Positions 40,130-49,665 of a stretch of 64,000 nt of DNA are shown here, piece after piece (position 1 is the first letter of the stretch; each line of letters starts with the position of its first letter). The notes below the pieces were generated by a model. The model saw nothing but the letters and a program-made list of their open reading frames with translations, was not told the origin of the DNA and did no database searches. Both the position numbers and the translations under genes were made by a program. Source of the DNA: Mesorhizobium qingshengii (GTDB taxonomy: Bacteria; Pseudomonadota; Alphaproteobacteria; Rhizobiales; Rhizobiaceae); the NCBI RefSeq assembly GCF_027563465.1, contig NZ_JAPFQA010000006.1, forward strand, positions 1 through 64,000. Direction: 5' to 3'.

Positions 40130-40804
40130 TCATGTCGTCTCGCGCAGCAGATAGCCGACGCCGCGAATGCCGTTGATCGTCGCGCCGCTGTTCGCGTCGG
40201 CGAGCTTGCGGCGCAGGCGCGAAACATGGGTGTCGAGCGCGTTGGACTGGATCTCGTCGTCGAGGCCGAACACCGCTTCCATCAGCGCCTCGCGCTGCAC
40301 CATGCGGCCGGTCCGCCGCATCAGCGCTTCCAGCACCAGCAGCTCGCGACGCGGCAGGCCGAGCGGCTCGCCACGGATCGACACCTCGCGATGCCCGACA
40401 TCGAGCACCAGATGGCCGGCGCGGATGAATTGCGATCGCATCGGCACCGGGCGCCTGAGCAGCGCGCGCAGCCGCGCCAGCAATTCCTCGAAGGCGAACG
40501 GCTTCGCCAGATAGTCGTCCGCGCCCATGTCCAGCCCATCGACCTTGTCCGATGTGTCGCCCCGCGCCGTCAATATCAGCACGGGCGTTGTGTTCTTCAT
40601 CGTCCGCAGTCTGGGCACCAGGGACAACCCGTCGCCATCCGGCAGCTGGCGGTCGAGCAGGATTGCGTCGTAACTGTCGATGGCAATGAAGCCCTCCGCC
40701 TCCAGCAATGTGCCGGCGTGATCGACCACCATGTCGTGGCGCTTCAGCGCGGCACGCAGCGCCGAGACCATCTCGGGCTCGTCTTCGACCAGCAAGATAC
40801 GCAT
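40130..40804 (-). CDS. Two-component response regulator, OmpR/PhoB type
   Basis: A 224-residue response regulator. The receiver domain has the acidic pocket 'LLVEDEPEM' and phospho-accepting Asp51 ('AILLDRQLPDGDG'), with Thr 'LILTARGD' and Lys 'DDYLAKPFAFEEL'. The C-terminal winged helix ends 'NALDTHVSRLRRKL' and 'IRGVGYLLRE'. It is transcribed before the histidine kinase, separated by 10 bases, so both form one operon. It resembles the QseB/TctD-like group. Targets are unknown. Confidence 0.93.
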   Translation of the reverse strand: MRILLVEDEPEMVSALRAALKRHDMVVDHAGTLLEAEGFIAIDSYDAILLDRQLPDGDGLSLVPRLRTMKNTTPVLILTARGDTSDKVDGLDMGADDYLAKPFAFEELLARLRALLRRPVPMRSQFIRAGHLVLDVGHREVSIRGEPLGLPRRELLVLEALMRRTGRMVQREALMEAVFGLDDEIQSNALDTHVSRLRRKLADANSGATINGIRGVGYLLRETT

Positions 40805-41091
40805 CCATTGTCCTCAGGTAGCGACATGACTTCGGGCGCTACCGCGCCAACATTGCGCAAACATGGCAAAGCCGAACGGCCCGAGGTCGACAAGCGCTTT
40901 CCTTGCGTCCGCGATATTGCGCAATGTCTATGCAATCCAGTCACGGCAAACAGCGCCGGTCGGCACGAACCGCCGTGCCGGCATCAAGGCGTCGGGCCTG
41001 AATATGCAACAGGTTCGGGTCCGACGCTGAAACGAAATCAAGTGGCCACACCAGACTGGTTGGCGTGCTGCTGTCCAGGATTGAGGTTGCC

Positions 41092-41691
41092 ATGCCTGCA
41101 AGTGATGCTCTGTCTTTTCTCCTGGCTTGGGTCGCCGCGCCGCTGCGCGTTGCGTCTGTCACACCGTCCAGCGCCAGCCTGGCGGCGCTGATGACGCGCG
41201 ACATTGGCCCCGACACCGGTCCCGTGCTTGAGCTTGGTCCGGGAACCGGGCCGTTCACGCGAGCTCTGTTGGCGCGCGGCGTCAAGGAAGAGGATTTGAC
41301 GCTGATCGAGTTCGGTGCCGGTTTCGCCGCCTTGCTCAAACGGCGCTTTCCGAAGGCCCGCACGTTCGAAATGGATGCCACGGGCTTGCGCCACCTGCGG
41401 CTTTTCGAGGGCCCGGTCGTCGGCGCCGCGGTTAGCGGCCTGCCCTTCCTGTCGATACCGCCGCGTAAGACCCAGGCTATTCTCGAAGGTGTCTTTGCCC
41501 ATCTTCGGCCCGGCGGCGCACTGTATCAGTTCACCTACGGCCGGCGCTGCCCGTTCGACCAGTCGCTGCTGGATCGCCTCGATCTCGAGGTCACACGGGT
41601 CGGCCATACCTTTCGCAATTTCCCGCCGGCTACGGTCTATCGCATCGCCAGGATCAAGACGGTCAACTCCTATGACTGGCGCTTCGCATGA
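41092..41691 (+). CDS. pmtA: Phosphatidylethanolamine N-methyltransferase, rhizobial PmtA type
   Basis: A 199-residue SAM-dependent methyltransferase. The SAM-binding motif 'VLELGPGTGPFTRALLARG' is followed by 'LTLIEFGAGFAALLKRRFP', 'VVSGLPFLSIPPRK' type sequence (here AVSGLPFLSIPPRK) and 'FVHLRPGG...QFTYG' type sequence (here FAHLRPGGALYQFTYG). These are the marks of the short, soluble Sinorhizobium-type PmtA that methylates phosphatidylethanolamine stepwise to phosphatidylcholine. The ATG at 41092 has GAGGTTGCC upstream. The next gene, a DedA protein, starts inside its stop codon (ATGA overlap), so membrane-lipid synthesis and a membrane protein are coupled. Confidence 0.82.
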   Translation: MPASDALSFLLAWVAAPLRVASVTPSSASLAALMTRDIGPDTGPVLELGPGTGPFTRALLARGVKEEDLTLIEFGAGFAALLKRRFPKARTFEMDATGLRHLRLFEGPVVGAAVSGLPFLSIPPRKTQAILEGVFAHLRPGGALYQFTYGRRCPFDQSLLDRLDLEVTRVGHTFRNFPPATVYRIARIKTVNSYDWRFA

Positions 41692-42305
41692 CCGGGCCGC
41701 TGTCGGCCATTCTCGGCTTCGGTCTGTTCGGCGTCTTCTGCCTCGCCTTCACCGAAAAGATCCTGCCGGTGCCGCCGTCGCATGTGCTGCTGCTGTTCCT
41801 TGGCATGACGGCAGCCCCTGATGCTGCGATCCTGGCGATCCTGCTGCTGGTGACGACGCTTGCCTCCTCCAGCGGCTGTCTTGTCTGGTATGCGGTCGGC
41901 CGCCGGATCGGGTTTGACCGTGCCGACAGGCTGGTCGAACGTTTCGGCGGATATGTCTTCCTTCGCCATGCGACCTACCGCAAGCTCGGCCAGGCCTATC
42001 GCCGCAATCACGTCCGGGTCTCGTTGCTGGCGCAGTTCATCCCGACGGTGCGCAATTACCTGCCGATCGCGGCCGGTGCGCTCTGTCTGCCTGTTCTGCC
42101 CTTCGCGATCGCGACACTGCTCGGCGCCACCATCTGGAATGCGGGATTTCTCACCACCGGCTATCTGATGCGCGGCAGCGGCCGGGATTCGTTCACGGTG
42201 GGCTTGCGCATCATTGTCATTGTCGTGGCTCTGGAGACGGCATTCATGCTTGCGTTGCGCTATGGCCCCGCATGCCGGCGGCGCATCAGGCTGGTGCTCG
42301 GCTGA
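41688..42305 (+). CDS. DedA-family (VTT-domain) membrane protein
   Basis: A 205-residue inner-membrane protein of the DedA/VTT (SNARE-associated) family: 'FTEKILPVPPSHVLLLFLGM' near the N-terminus, 'GCLVWYAVGRRIG' and 'VSLLAQFIPTVRNYLPIAAG' (the conserved R/E-type loop), and 'LLGATIWNAGFLTTGYLM'. Family members move lipids such as undecaprenyl phosphate or phosphatidylethanolamine and keep membrane potential. Overlap with pmtA by four bases suggests a lipid-related role here. Confidence 0.87.
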   Translation: MTGPLSAILGFGLFGVFCLAFTEKILPVPPSHVLLLFLGMTAAPDAAILAILLLVTTLASSSGCLVWYAVGRRIGFDRADRLVERFGGYVFLRHATYRKLGQAYRRNHVRVSLLAQFIPTVRNYLPIAAGALCLPVLPFAIATLLGATIWNAGFLTTGYLMRGSGRDSFTVGLRIIVIVVALETAFMLALRYGPACRRRIRLVLG

Positions 42306-42379
42306 GCGCCGGTCCTCCAGTCATGGGATAAGCGCTGCGTCGGCTTTCCTTCCCTTCCGCGCCGGTGTTTAGTCGGGCC

Positions 42380-43306
42380 ATGGCTTTCACCATCCGCCAG
42401 CTGCAGTTCTTCATTGCCGTCGCCGAGCAAGGCACGGTGTCGGGCGCCGCGCAGAACCTCTCCATCTCGCAATCCTCGGTCACCGAAGCGATCAAGGAAC
42501 TGGAAAGCGATCTCGGCGTCGAACTGTTCGAACGCCATCCGCGCGGCCTGAACATCACCCACAAGGGCCACCAGTTCCTGCGCCACGCGACGAAGATCCT
42601 CGCCGACGTGTCCGACGCGCGCCGCTCTTTTTCCAGTGAACAGGCCGCTTCCGGCGGCCGGCTGCAACTCGGCGTCACCTCGCTGGTCGCCGGTTATGTG
42701 CTGTCGGACTTGCTTGCCCGCTATCGCCGCGCCTATCCGGGCGTCGAGGTCTCGGCCATCGAGGACAATGGCGACTACCTCGAACATCTGTTGATCGGCG
42801 GCAAGCTTGACATTGCCGTCATGGTCACCTCGAACCTGCGCGACCGCACCGCGCTGCAGTCGGAAATCCTCGAAGTCTCGGCCTACCGGCTGTGGCTGCC
42901 GCTCGGCCACCCGCTGGCCGGCGCCGACATCATCAGCATTGGCGACATCGCGTCCGAACCGCTGATCATGCTGACCGTCGACGAGATCGAGGAGAACACC
43001 GGCAAGCTGCTGACGGCGATCGGCGCCAAGCCGCATGTCGCCTTCCGCACGCGTTCCGTGGAAGCCGTGCGCAGCCTCGTTGCCACCGGTGCCGGCGTGG
43101 CGCTGCTGCCCGATCTGGTCTACCGGCCATGGTCGCTGGAAGGCGACCGCATCGAATCGCGCGACATTTCGGGTTCCTTGCCCGTGGTGCAGGTCGGCAT
43201 GGTCTGGCGGCGCGGCTCCGGCCTGCCGCAGGCGGCGCGCGATTTCATCGGCCTTGCCCAGTCGCAGCGTATGGTCCGCCAGCGGCCCGACAAGATTGGT
43301 CGCTGA
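42380..43306 (+). CDS. LysR-family transcriptional regulator
   Basis: A 308-residue LTTR. The N-terminal helix-turn-helix is 'TIRQLQFFIAVAEQGTVSGA' followed by 'LSISQSSVTEAIKELESDLG' and 'LFERHPRGLNIT'. The C-terminal effector-binding part begins near residue 90 ('GRLQLGVTSLVAGYVLSDL'). The start at 42380 (MAFTIRQ) is the usual LTTR start. It lies just upstream, on the same strand, of a polyamine-type ABC operon and is the natural candidate to control it. A small inverted repeat follows its stop. Confidence 0.9.
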   Translation: MAFTIRQLQFFIAVAEQGTVSGAAQNLSISQSSVTEAIKELESDLGVELFERHPRGLNITHKGHQFLRHATKILADVSDARRSFSSEQAASGGRLQLGVTSLVAGYVLSDLLARYRRAYPGVEVSAIEDNGDYLEHLLIGGKLDIAVMVTSNLRDRTALQSEILEVSAYRLWLPLGHPLAGADIISIGDIASEPLIMLTVDEIEENTGKLLTAIGAKPHVAFRTRSVEAVRSLVATGAGVALLPDLVYRPWSLEGDRIESRDISGSLPVVQVGMVWRRGSGLPQAARDFIGLAQSQRMVRQRPDKIGR

Positions 43307-43508
43307 TCCATCGGAAAAACCGATATCGCCTTTCTGATAAATGAATTTGCGAAACCGGATTTTTCAAAGCACTTTTCGGTTCAGGGACCAAAGCCGCCAC
43401 CAGAGCGACATGCGTCCAAAGGAAGAACTGACACTTTTTCAGTCCGCGCGTGCCCCCTAGCGAAGACCGAAACCGGCTTTCGGGGTCAGGCGCCAAAATG
43501 GGAGATCG
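43307..43508. promoter_or_regulatory. Control region of the polyamine-type ABC operon
   Basis: This gap of about 200 bases between the LysR gene and the binding-protein gene has an inverted repeat ATCGG-AAAAA-CCGAT (43310-43324) and a hairpin CCGAAA-CCGGC-TTTCGG (43467-43483). It includes AT-rich patches (ctgataaatgaatttgcg, then gacactttttcag). The repeats could be LysR sites or transcript structure; I cannot assign a promoter exactly. Confidence 0.45.
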
Positions 43509-44666
43509 ATGATGAATTCATTCCTGAAGTCATGCACTGCTTTGACGGTCGCGCTGACCTTCTCGGGTCAGGCCGTCGCCCAGGTCAAGGAGCTTGGCAA
43601 GGGCGAAGGGCAGGTCAACATCGTTGCCTGGCCTGGCTATATCGAGCGTGGCGAGACCGACAAGGGCTATGACTGGGTCACCTCCTTCGAGAAGGAGACC
43701 GGCTGCAAGGTCAACGTCAAGACCGCCAACACCTCGGATGAAATGGTCTCGCTGATGAACGAGGGCGGCTTCGACCTCGTCACCGCCTCAGGCGATGCCT
43801 CGCTGCGCCTTGTTGCCGGCAAGCGCGTGCAGCCGATCAACACCGATCTCATCCCGAGCTGGAAGACGGTCGACGACCGGCTGAAGGACGCCCCGTGGTT
43901 CACCGTCGGCGGCGTTCACTATGGCGTTCCCTATCAGTGGGGCCCGAACATCCTGATGTACAACACCGAGGTGTTCAAGGAAGCGCCCAAGAGCTGGAAC
44001 GTCGTCTTCGAGGAAATGAAGCTGCCGGACGGAAAGTCCAACAAGGGCCGCGTCCAGGCCTATGACGGGCCGATCCACATTGCGGATGCCGCCAATTACC
44101 TGATGTTCCACAAGCCGGAACTCGGCATCAAGGACCCTTATGAACTGAACGAGGACCAGTACAAGGCAGCACTCGAACTGCTGCGCGTCCAGCGCACCCT
44201 GGTCGGTCGCTACTGGCACGACGCGGCCATCCAGGTCGACGATTTCCAGAACGAGGGCGTCGTCGCCTCGGGCTCGTGGCCATATCAGGTCAACGCGCTG
44301 GTCGCCGCCAAGAAGCCTGTCGCCTCGACCGTTCCGGAAGAAGGCGTCACCGGCTGGGCCGACACCACCATGATGGAAGCCGATTCGGCCAATCCCAACT
44401 GCGCCTATATGTGGCTCGAACATTCGCTGTCGCCGAAGGTGCAGGGCGATGTCTCGGCCTGGTTCGGTTCGCTGCCGGTGGTGCCCGCCGCCTGCAAGGG
44501 CAACGAACTGTTGACCGACGAAGGCTGCAAGACCAACGGCTACGACAATTTCGAAAAGATCAAGTTCTGGAAGACGCCGGTGTCGAAATGCGCCACCCAG
44601 AACGACCAGTGCGTGCCCTACTACCGCTGGGTGTCGGACTATATCGGCGTCATCGGCGGGCGGTGA
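43509..44666 (+). CDS. ABC transporter substrate-binding protein, polyamine type
   Basis: A 385-residue periplasmic binding protein of the PotD/PotF-like group: a signal peptide at residues 1 to about 25 ('LTVALTFSGQAVAQV'), then 'VNIVAWPGYIERGETDKGYD', 'FDLVTASGDASLRLVAGKRV' and 'VPYQWGPNILMYNTEVF'. It has six or more cysteines near the C-terminus ('CKGNELLTDEGCK', 'CATQNDQCV'), more than in E. coli PotD. Substrate class (polyamine, or an amine such as a betaine) is inferred from family and from the aldehyde dehydrogenase at the operon end. First gene of the operon. Confidence 0.87.
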   Translation: MMNSFLKSCTALTVALTFSGQAVAQVKELGKGEGQVNIVAWPGYIERGETDKGYDWVTSFEKETGCKVNVKTANTSDEMVSLMNEGGFDLVTASGDASLRLVAGKRVQPINTDLIPSWKTVDDRLKDAPWFTVGGVHYGVPYQWGPNILMYNTEVFKEAPKSWNVVFEEMKLPDGKSNKGRVQAYDGPIHIADAANYLMFHKPELGIKDPYELNEDQYKAALELLRVQRTLVGRYWHDAAIQVDDFQNEGVVASGSWPYQVNALVAAKKPVASTVPEEGVTGWADTTMMEADSANPNCAYMWLEHSLSPKVQGDVSAWFGSLPVVPAACKGNELLTDEGCKTNGYDNFEKIKFWKTPVSKCATQNDQCVPYYRWVSDYIGVIGGR

Positions 44667-44692
44667 TTCCGCCTCGCTGAGAGCATAGCGCG

Positions 44693-44811
44693 GCCCCTCA
44701 CCCTTACCCTCTCCCCGTGAAGAACGGGGAGAGGGGGTCGCCAGCGTTTCCGCCAGGTCCCTTCTCTCCGTCACTATACGGGGAGAAGGTGCCGGCAGGC
44801 GGATGAGGGGC
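44693..44811. repeat. Cloverleaf-like intergenic palindromic repeat, copy B
   Basis: Outer arms GCCCCTCA (44693-44700) and TGAGGGGC (44804-44811) enclose two hairpins. One is perfect, CCCTCTCCCCGT with ACGGGGAGAGGG around a GAAGA loop (44707-44735). The other, CCTTCTCTCCGT with ACGGGGAGAAGG around 44759-44788, has one mismatch. It is the same plan as copy A at 23780. It lies inside the polyamine-type operon between the binding-protein and ATPase genes, where it could lower downstream expression. Confidence 0.8.
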
Positions 44812-44856
44812 AGCGCAACGCCCGAACTTGACGAGCCTGACAGATCAGGACAACCC

Positions 44857-45855
44857 ATGACATCAGCCGTTTCCTTCCAGAAAGTCTCGCGCCATTTCGG
44901 CAGCGTTCGCGCCGTAGACGCGGTCGATCTCGACATCGTGCCGGGCGAGTTCTTCGCCATGCTCGGGCCGTCCGGTTCCGGCAAAACCACCTGCCTGCGC
45001 CTGATCGCCGGCTTCGAGCAGCCGACCTCGGGCTCGATCTCGATCTTTGGCGAACGCGCCGAGGGCGTGCCGCCCTATCGCCGCAACGTCAACACCGTGT
45101 TCCAGGACTATGCGCTGTTCCCGCACCTGAGCGTGCTCGACAATGTCGCCTACGGGCTGATGGTCAAGGGTGTCGGCAAGCCGGAACGGCAAAAGGCGGC
45201 TGAAGAAGCGCTGTCGCTGGTGCGGCTGCCCGGCTATGGCGCCCGCCGCCCCGGCCAGCTCTCGGGCGGCCAGCGCCAGCGTGTCGCGCTCGCCCGCGCG
45301 CTGGTCAACCAGCCCAAGGTGCTGTTGCTCGACGAGCCGCTCGGCGCGCTCGATCTCAAATTGCGCGAGAACATGCAGGAGGAGCTGAAATCGCTGCAGA
45401 AGGCGCTCGGCATCACCTTCGTCTTCGTCACCCACGATCAGGGCGAGGCGCTGTCGATGGCCGACCGCGTCGCCGTCTTCAACGACGGCAAGATCATGCA
45501 GATCGGCACGCCCGAGGACATCTACCAGCGGCCGAGGACCCGCTTCGTTGCCGATTTCGTCGGCTCCTCCAACGTGCTGCCGCCGGATTTCGTCGAGCGT
45601 TATTCCGGCCAGCGCCGCTGGGGCAGCCTGCGCCCTGAATCCATTCGCGTCGGTCGCGGCGCGGGCGGCGAAGGCGTTGCCGCTCGCCTCGTCTCGACCA
45701 ACTATCTCGGCGCCACGACGAAACTGGCGCTCGACGCCGACGGGCTGCGACTGCACGCGATCGTGCCGGCCGGCACGGCGCTGCCGGTGGAAGGCGAAGC
45801 GGTCGTCCTCACCTTCAACCGCGAGCACCTGCATCTCATGGACGAGCCGGCATGA
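44857..45855 (+). CDS. ABC transporter ATPase, polyamine type
   Basis: A 332-residue ATPase of the PotA-like group. Walker A '[16 protein letters not shown]', signature '[15 protein letters not shown]', Walker B '[15 protein letters not shown]', switch His '[11 protein letters not shown]', and a C-terminal TOBE region ('[14 protein letters not shown]'). It energises the neighbouring permeases for periplasmic substrate uptake. I start it at 44857 ([10 protein letters not shown]); the open extension upstream overlaps the repeat. It overlaps the next gene by four bases (ATGA). Confidence 0.92.
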   Translation: MTSAVSFQKVSRHFGSVRAVDAVDLDIVPGEFFAMLGPSGSGKTTCLRLIAGFEQPTSGSISIFGERAEGVPPYRRNVNTVFQDYALFPHLSVLDNVAYGLMVKGVGKPERQKAAEEALSLVRLPGYGARRPGQLSGGQRQRVALARALVNQPKVLLLDEPLGALDLKLRENMQEELKSLQKALGITFVFVTHDQGEALSMADRVAVFNDGKIMQIGTPEDIYQRPRTRFVADFVGSSNVLPPDFVERYSGQRRWGSLRPESIRVGRGAGGEGVAARLVSTNYLGATTKLALDADGLRLHAIVPAGTALPVEGEAVVLTFNREHLHLMDEPA

Positions 45856-46820
45856 GCCTCGACGCCGCCATGCCGCGCGCCACTGCGCCCGCCATCTTAC
45901 CCGGCAGCGGCGGCTTGCGCGGCGCGCTGTCGGATCTTTTCTGGCGCAAGCCCAGGGTCCTGCTGTTGCTCATGCTGCTGCCGCCGGTGCTGTGGCTCGG
46001 CATCGTCTATATCGGCTCGCTGTTCGCGCTGCTGGCGCAGAGCTTTTTCTCGATCGACGAGTACTCCGGCCTGATCAACCGCCAGTTCACCTTGAAAACC
46101 TATGGCGACCTGTTCCAGGCGGCCAATCTCGACATCATCCTGCGCACGGTGACGATGGCGGCTCTGGTCACGCTGGCCTCGGCGATCGTCGCCTTCCCGA
46201 TCGCCTATTATGCGGCGCGCTATGCGCGCGGCCGCTGGAAGGCGCTGTTCTATCTCGGCATCATGCTGCCGCTGTGGTCGAGCTACCTGGTCAAGATCTA
46301 CGCCTGGAAGCTGATCTTGGCCAAGGAAGGCATCCTCACCTGGCTGTTCGGCAAGTTGCATCTGCAATGGCTGATTGACGCCTGGCTGTCGCTGCCGATC
46401 GTCGGCGGCAACTCGCTGTCGGTGTCGTTCACCGGCACCTTCATCGTCTTCGTCTACGTCTGGCTGCCGTTCATGATCCTGCCGGTGCAGGCGGCACTGG
46501 AGCGCGTGCCGGGCAATCTGGTCGAAGCTTCGTCCGATCTCGGCGCCTCGCCCGGCCAGACCTTTCGCAACGTGCTGTTCCCGCTGGCACTGCCGGGCAT
46601 CGTCGCCGGCTCGATCTTCACCTTCTCGCTGACGCTCGGCGACTACATCATCCCGCAGATCATCGGCACCTCGCGTCTGTTCATCGGCCAGGCCGTCTAT
46701 TCGCAACAAGGCACCGCCGGCAACATCCCGCTCGCCGCCGCCTTCACCGTCGTGCCGATCGTCATCATGGGCTTCTATCTCTGGGGCGCCAAGCGCATGG
46801 GGGCCTTCGATGCGCTCTGA
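45852..46820 (+). CDS. ABC transporter permease, PotB-like
   Basis: A 322-residue inner-membrane permease with about six membrane segments. The conserved cytoplasmic EAA loop is '[20 protein letters not shown]', followed by '[20 protein letters not shown]'. An N-terminal segment is '[20 protein letters not shown]'. It starts four bases inside the ATPase gene and overlaps the second permease by eleven bases, so all are translated together. Substrate as for the binding protein. Confidence 0.92.
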   Translation: MSLDAAMPRATAPAILPGSGGLRGALSDLFWRKPRVLLLLMLLPPVLWLGIVYIGSLFALLAQSFFSIDEYSGLINRQFTLKTYGDLFQAANLDIILRTVTMAALVTLASAIVAFPIAYYAARYARGRWKALFYLGIMLPLWSSYLVKIYAWKLILAKEGILTWLFGKLHLQWLIDAWLSLPIVGGNSLSVSFTGTFIVFVYVWLPFMILPVQAALERVPGNLVEASSDLGASPGQTFRNVLFPLALPGIVAGSIFTFSLTLGDYIIPQIIGTSRLFIGQAVYSQQGTAGNIPLAAAFTVVPIVIMGFYLWGAKRMGAFDAL

Positions 46821-47625
46821 TCGTGGTCAATCCGCTCCGCGCAGCCTGAAGGCCGCCGCCGCCTGCGGCCTGCTGTTCCTGCACCTGCCGCTCCTGCTGA
46901 TCTTCGTCTACGCCTTCACGACGGAGGAGAAGAGCTTCGTCTGGCCGCCGCCCGGCCTGACCACGCAATGGTTCGCCGTCACCTGGAACCGGCCCGATGT
47001 CTGGCAGGCGCTGTCGCTGTCGGTCAGGGTCGCGGCCATCTCGACGGCGATCGCGCTGATCCTCGGCACGCTCTGTTCGGCGGCGGTTTCCAGGACAAGA
47101 TTCTTCGGCCGGGAGACCATCTCGCTGCTGGTCATCCTGCCGATCGCTTTGCCCGGTATCATCACCGGCATTGCGCTGCGCTCGGCGTTTTCGCTGGCCG
47201 ACATTCCCTTCTCGTTCTGGACGATCGTGCTCGGCCACGCCACCTTCTGCGTCGTCGTCGTCTACAACAACGCCGTCGCCCGCTTCCGCCGCACTTCCGG
47301 TTCGATGATCGAAGCGTCGATGGATCTTGGCGCCGACGGCTTCCAGACCTTCCGCCATGTCGTGCTGCCCAACATCGCCACCGCCTTGCTTGCCGGCGGC
47401 ATGCTGGCCTTTGCCCTGTCCTTCGACGAGGTCATCGTCACCACCTTCACCGCCGGACAACAGCAGACGCTGCCGATCTGGATGCTGGAGGAACTGATCC
47501 GACCGCGTCAGCGCCCGGTCACCAACGTCGTGGCCATGGTCGTCGTGCTGGTGACGCTGCTGCCGATCCTCGCCGCCTATTACCTGACCCGCGACGGCGA
47601 CCAGATCGCCGGTTCGGGCAAATGA
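46810..47625 (+). CDS. ABC transporter permease, PotC-like
   Basis: A 271-residue second permease, also with about six membrane segments: '[20 protein letters not shown]' first, then the EAA loop '[20 protein letters not shown]' and '[18 protein letters not shown]', typical of the PotC group. It pairs with the PotB-like protein. It is followed after 29 bases by an aldehyde dehydrogenase, which presumably acts on a product of the imported amine. Confidence 0.92.
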   Translation: MRSDRGQSAPRSLKAAAACGLLFLHLPLLLIFVYAFTTEEKSFVWPPPGLTTQWFAVTWNRPDVWQALSLSVRVAAISTAIALILGTLCSAAVSRTRFFGRETISLLVILPIALPGIITGIALRSAFSLADIPFSFWTIVLGHATFCVVVVYNNAVARFRRTSGSMIEASMDLGADGFQTFRHVVLPNIATALLAGGMLAFALSFDEVIVTTFTAGQQQTLPIWMLEELIRPRQRPVTNVVAMVVVLVTLLPILAAYYLTRDGDQIAGSGK

Positions 47626-47654
47626 TCTCAAAAGTTCATAAGGGAGAGACTTCC

Positions 47655-49082
47655 ATGGACACCCAGATGCTGATCGGCTCGAAATTCGAGAAAGGCACCG
47701 AAACCGAGGAGCCGATCCTCAATCCGAAGACCGGAGCGACCATCCTCAGCCTGCCCGAAGCCAGCCAGGCGCAGATCGAGGCGGCGGTCAGTGCCGCCGA
47801 ACAAGCGTTCGTCTTGTGGTCGCGCACCACGCCGGCTCAGCGCTCCGGCTATCTCCTGAAGATCGCAGACCGCATCGAGGCCAATGCCAAGGAGTTCGCC
47901 ACGCTCGAGGCGCTCAACTGCGGCAAGCCGATCAATGCCGTGCTCAATGACGAGATCCCGGCGATCGTCGATTGCTACCGCTTCTTTGCCGGTGCAGTCC
48001 GCTCCATGCCGGGCGTCGTTGCAGGCGAGTACATTCCAGGCCACACGTCGATGGTGCGCCGGGATGCCATCGGCATCGTCGCCTCGATCGCGCCGTGGAA
48101 CTATCCGCTGATGATGATGGCCTGGAAGCTGGCGCCGGCGATCGCCGGCGGCAACACCGTCGTCTTCAAGCCGTCGGAACAGACGCCGCTGACTTCGCTC
48201 AAGCTGGCGAAAATTCTCGCCGACATCCTGCCCGAAGGCGTCGTCAACGTCGTGCTCGGCCGCGGCGACAGCGTCGGCAACACACTGATCAACCATCCCA
48301 AGGTCAACATGATCTCGATCACCGGTGACGTCGCCACCGGCAAGAAGGTGCTGCAGGCCGCCGCCAAGTCGGTCAAGCGCACGCATCTCGAACTCGGCGG
48401 CAAGGCGCCGGTCATCGTCTTCGACGATGCCGACCTCGGTGCCGTGGTCAACGGGCTGCGCGCCTTCGGCTACTACAATGCCGGCCAGGACTGCACCGCC
48501 GCCTGCCGCATCTATGCCGGCAAGAAGATCTACGACAAGCTCGTCGCCGATCTCTCTTCGGCTGTCTCGACCATCAAGTACAATCGTCCGGACGACACCG
48601 AAAACGAGATCGGGCCGCTGATTTCGCGCCGCCAGCGCGACCGCGTCTCGAGCTTCGTCGAGCGCGCTTCGGAACTGAGGCACATCGAGATCACCACCGG
48701 CGGCAAGCCGGGCGAGGGCTCAGGTTTCTACTACCAGCCGACAGTGGTCGCGGGTGCCTTGCAGGAAGACGAGATCGTGCGCCGCGAAGTGTTCGGGCCG
48801 GTCGTTTCAATCACGCGTTTCACGGAAGTCGACGAAGCGGTGAACTGGGCCAATGACAGCGACTATGGCCTGGCATCCTCGGTGTGGACAAAGGATGTGT
48901 CGCGCGCCATGGCGACGGCCGCCCGCCTGCAATATGGCTGCACCTGGATCAACACCCACTTCATGCTGACCAACGAGATGCCGCATGGCGGGCTGAAGCA
49001 GTCCGGCTACGGCAAGGATATGTCGCTCTACGCGCTGGAGGACTACACCGCCGTCCGCCATGTGATGGTAGCCCACGGCTAG
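47655..49082 (+). CDS. Aldehyde dehydrogenase, gamma-aminobutyraldehyde dehydrogenase-like
   Basis: A 475-residue NAD(P)-dependent aldehyde dehydrogenase. The general base Glu is in '[14 protein letters not shown]' and the catalytic Cys in '[14 protein letters not shown]'; also '[20 protein letters not shown]' and the C-terminal '[18 protein letters not shown]'. These features and the operon position fit oxidation of aminobutyraldehyde or a related aminoaldehyde formed from polyamines. Start at 47655 ([12 protein letters not shown]) is preceded by AGGGAGAG. The frame is open far upstream inside the permease, which is a shadow. Confidence 0.87.
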   Translation: MDTQMLIGSKFEKGTETEEPILNPKTGATILSLPEASQAQIEAAVSAAEQAFVLWSRTTPAQRSGYLLKIADRIEANAKEFATLEALNCGKPINAVLNDEIPAIVDCYRFFAGAVRSMPGVVAGEYIPGHTSMVRRDAIGIVASIAPWNYPLMMMAWKLAPAIAGGNTVVFKPSEQTPLTSLKLAKILADILPEGVVNVVLGRGDSVGNTLINHPKVNMISITGDVATGKKVLQAAAKSVKRTHLELGGKAPVIVFDDADLGAVVNGLRAFGYYNAGQDCTAACRIYAGKKIYDKLVADLSSAVSTIKYNRPDDTENEIGPLISRRQRDRVSSFVERASELRHIEITTGGKPGEGSGFYYQPTVVAGALQEDEIVRREVFGPVVSITRFTEVDEAVNWANDSDYGLASSVWTKDVSRAMATAARLQYGCTWINTHFMLTNEMPHGGLKQSGYGKDMSLYALEDYTAVRHVMVAHG

Positions 49083-49127
49083 CGCTTGAGCGCGCAATAC
49101 AAGCATTCAACCAGGGAGGAAAGAACC

Positions 49128-49613
49128 ATGCATCGCCGCCAGTTTCTGACAACCGCAGCCATCGCCGCCACGCTCTTCGTCGCGGCGCCATCCTTTGCCG
49201 CCGATACCGCGCAATCGGTGGTCGAAGCCTACCTCGCCGCCTGGAATGCCCATGATTCGGCCAAGGCCGCCGGCTACTTCGCCGACGACGTCACCTACTA
49301 CGACGCCTCGGTCGGCAAACCGGTCAAAGGCAAGGAGGCCGCCAAGACCGGCGTCATCGACAATTTCCTCAAGGCTGTTCCAGATGCCGTCTGGACGATG
49401 AAGGGTGCGCCCGTCGTGGAGGGCGACCGCGTTTCGTTCGAATGGGAGTTTTCCGGCACCAACACCGGCGCCTGGGCCGACGGCACCGCCGCCACCGGCA
49501 AGAAGTTCTCCTTCACCGGTGCCTCGATGTTCTCGGTCAAGGACGGCAAGATCGCGACCCAAAGCGACTATTACGACGCGCTCGGCTTCTACAAGCAGCT
49601 TGGCCTGATGTAG
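49128..49613 (+). CDS. Exported SnoaL-like (NTF2-fold) protein, probable Tat signal
   Basis: A 161-residue protein. The signal 'MHRRQFLTTAAIAATLFVAA' has a twin-arginine RRxFL motif followed by a hydrophobic core and an AxA site ('APSFAAD'), so Tat export is likely. The mature part has the SnoaL/ketosteroid-isomerase pattern: 'VEAYLAAWNAHDSAKAAGYF', 'DDVTYYDASVGKP', and 'FTGASMFSVKDGKIATQSDY'. Such folds bind or isomerise small molecules; the role in the polyamine-type operon is unclear. The ribosome site GGGAGGAAAGAACC lies just before the ATG. Confidence 0.8.
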   Translation: MHRRQFLTTAAIAATLFVAAPSFAADTAQSVVEAYLAAWNAHDSAKAAGYFADDVTYYDASVGKPVKGKEAAKTGVIDNFLKAVPDAVWTMKGAPVVEGDRVSFEWEFSGTNTGAWADGTAATGKKFSFTGASMFSVKDGKIATQSDYYDALGFYKQLGLM

Positions 49614-49628
49614 CAGCGCCACCTGCTT

Positions 49629-49656
49629 CCCTTCTCCCCGTTGCCGGGGAGAAGGG
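49629..49656. terminator. Perfect 12-bp inverted repeat with 4-base loop between convergent genes
   Basis: CCCTTCTCCCCG (49629-49640) pairs exactly with CGGGGAGAAGGG (49645-49656) around a TTGC loop. It lies between the convergent SnoaL-like and small hypothetical genes, so it could end both transcripts, although no T-tract follows. The core is the same as in repeats A and B, so it may instead be a reduced copy of that repeat (copy C). Confidence 0.55.
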
Positions 49657-49665
49657 CGTCGGCCA

